64,000 bases of DNA from contig JBGAIH010000025.1 of NCBI GenBank assembly GCA_044225675.1, positions 11,637 to 75,636 of the forward strand, written 5' to 3'. Source of the stretch: JACMQX01 sp044225675. GTDB taxonomy: Bacteria > Pseudomonadota > Gammaproteobacteria > Burkholderiales > Burkholderiaceae_C. The notes under the pieces are model-generated. The model saw nothing but the letters and a program-made list of their open reading frames with translations, searched no databases and had not been told where the DNA came from. Numbering within the stretch: position 1 is the stretch's first letter; every line of letters begins with the position of its first letter. A program made the position numbers and the translations under genes. Positions 63,872-64,000 of the stretch are shown here, piece by piece.

Positions 63872-64000
63872 ACAAGTCCACCGATCACGCCCTGATGCGT
63901 TGAACCTGCAAAGGAATTGCAGCGATGAGCCAGATCAGCTTCTCGGACGCAGAGTACGCGGGCAAGCGCAAGAAGACGCGGCGCGAGGTCTTCCTGGAAG
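63861..64000 (+). mobile_element. IS5-family insertion sequence, left end (continues past window)
   Basis: The terminal sequence GGATGGTCTGAACAAGTCC resembles IS5-type inverted repeats. It directly follows CTAA, which fits the YTAR target preference of the IS5 group, and is followed 64 nt later by the start of an IS5-type transposase. The right end and the second target copy are outside the window. Confidence 0.75.
63925..64000 (+). CDS. IS5-family transposase, N-terminus only
   Basis: Only 25 codons are in the window: MSQISFSDAEYAGKRKKTRR and a few more. The S-F-S-D-A-E-Y-x-G-K-R-K-x-T-R-R pattern is the typical beginning of IS5/IS1384-like transposases with a DDE domain further on. A purine stretch AAAGGAATTGCAGCG precedes the ATG. 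The remainder lies to the right of the window. Confidence 0.82.
   Translation, partial: MSQISFSDAEYAGKRKKTRREVFLE

Overview
The window reads as a chromosome segment of a high-GC betaproteobacterium of the order Burkholderiales, most likely family Comamonadaceae. This rests on the aat-bpt pair, the ilvB-ilvN-ilvC-pssA-leuA cluster, the dnaX-ybaB-recR operon beside the small SRP RNA, the ECF sigma/DUF3619/DUF3106/RDD cluster, and adjacent ppa and hppA. Species was not determined. Apart from three accessory spots (the giant adhesin, the AbiE remnant and the right end) the genes are core metabolism.

Layout. 1-12573 (-): 4191 codons of a giant filamentous-haemagglutinin-like exoprotein that runs off the left edge. 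12762-16309: aat-bpt, an IclR regulator and a D,D-endopeptidase. 16574-23122 (-): branched-chain amino-acid genes ilvB, ilvN, ilvC, pssA, leuA; leuA has its own leader peptide and attenuator. 23439-26945 (+): ECF sigma factor, DUF3619 membrane protein, LTxxQ-like DUF3106 protein, RDD protein, diacylglycerol kinase and LOG protein. 26967-32798: glnB, nadE, a FemAB-like acetyltransferase, a wax-ester/diacylglycerol acyltransferase and an alpha/beta hydrolase. 32898-38714: ppa and hppA, with a damaged second hppA copy, a truncated ppk2 and one undetermined base between them. 38856-45741: a TetR gene with two visible operators facing a metal-dependent hydrolase, an Mpo1-like protein, an aldehyde dehydrogenase and moaA-mobA-moeA. 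45806-50518 (-): an RND efflux pump. 50691-54885: rnhA, a methyltransferase, MltD and a glycine-zipper protein. 55057-56453: AbiE toxin-antitoxin remnant. 56493-59239 (-): NitT/TauT-type ABC importer. 59342-62818 (-): MAPEG protein, recR, ybaB, dnaX. 62884-64000: SRP RNA, then a lower-GC gene with a HEPN-like ending cut by an IS5-type element that continues past the right edge.

The strongest regulatory readings are: (1) a leucine attenuator before leuA, with a 17-residue leader peptide, competing hairpins and a U-tract, possibly translated from a leaderless transcript; (2) an A9 slippage/frameshift run in dnaX with stops just after it in both other frames; (3) paired TetR operators over the promoter of the metal-dependent hydrolase; (4) a 10-bp-arm palindrome before the AbiEi antitoxin gene, whose toxin partner has lost its catalytic motif I. 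The 33.4-36.4 kb stretch has so many indels, plus an N, that it should be treated as a suspected assembly or sequence-quality problem until reads are checked. No complete new defence or mobile system is visible. The least explained candidates are the sigma/DUF3619/DUF3106/RDD module and the interrupted gene at the right end.
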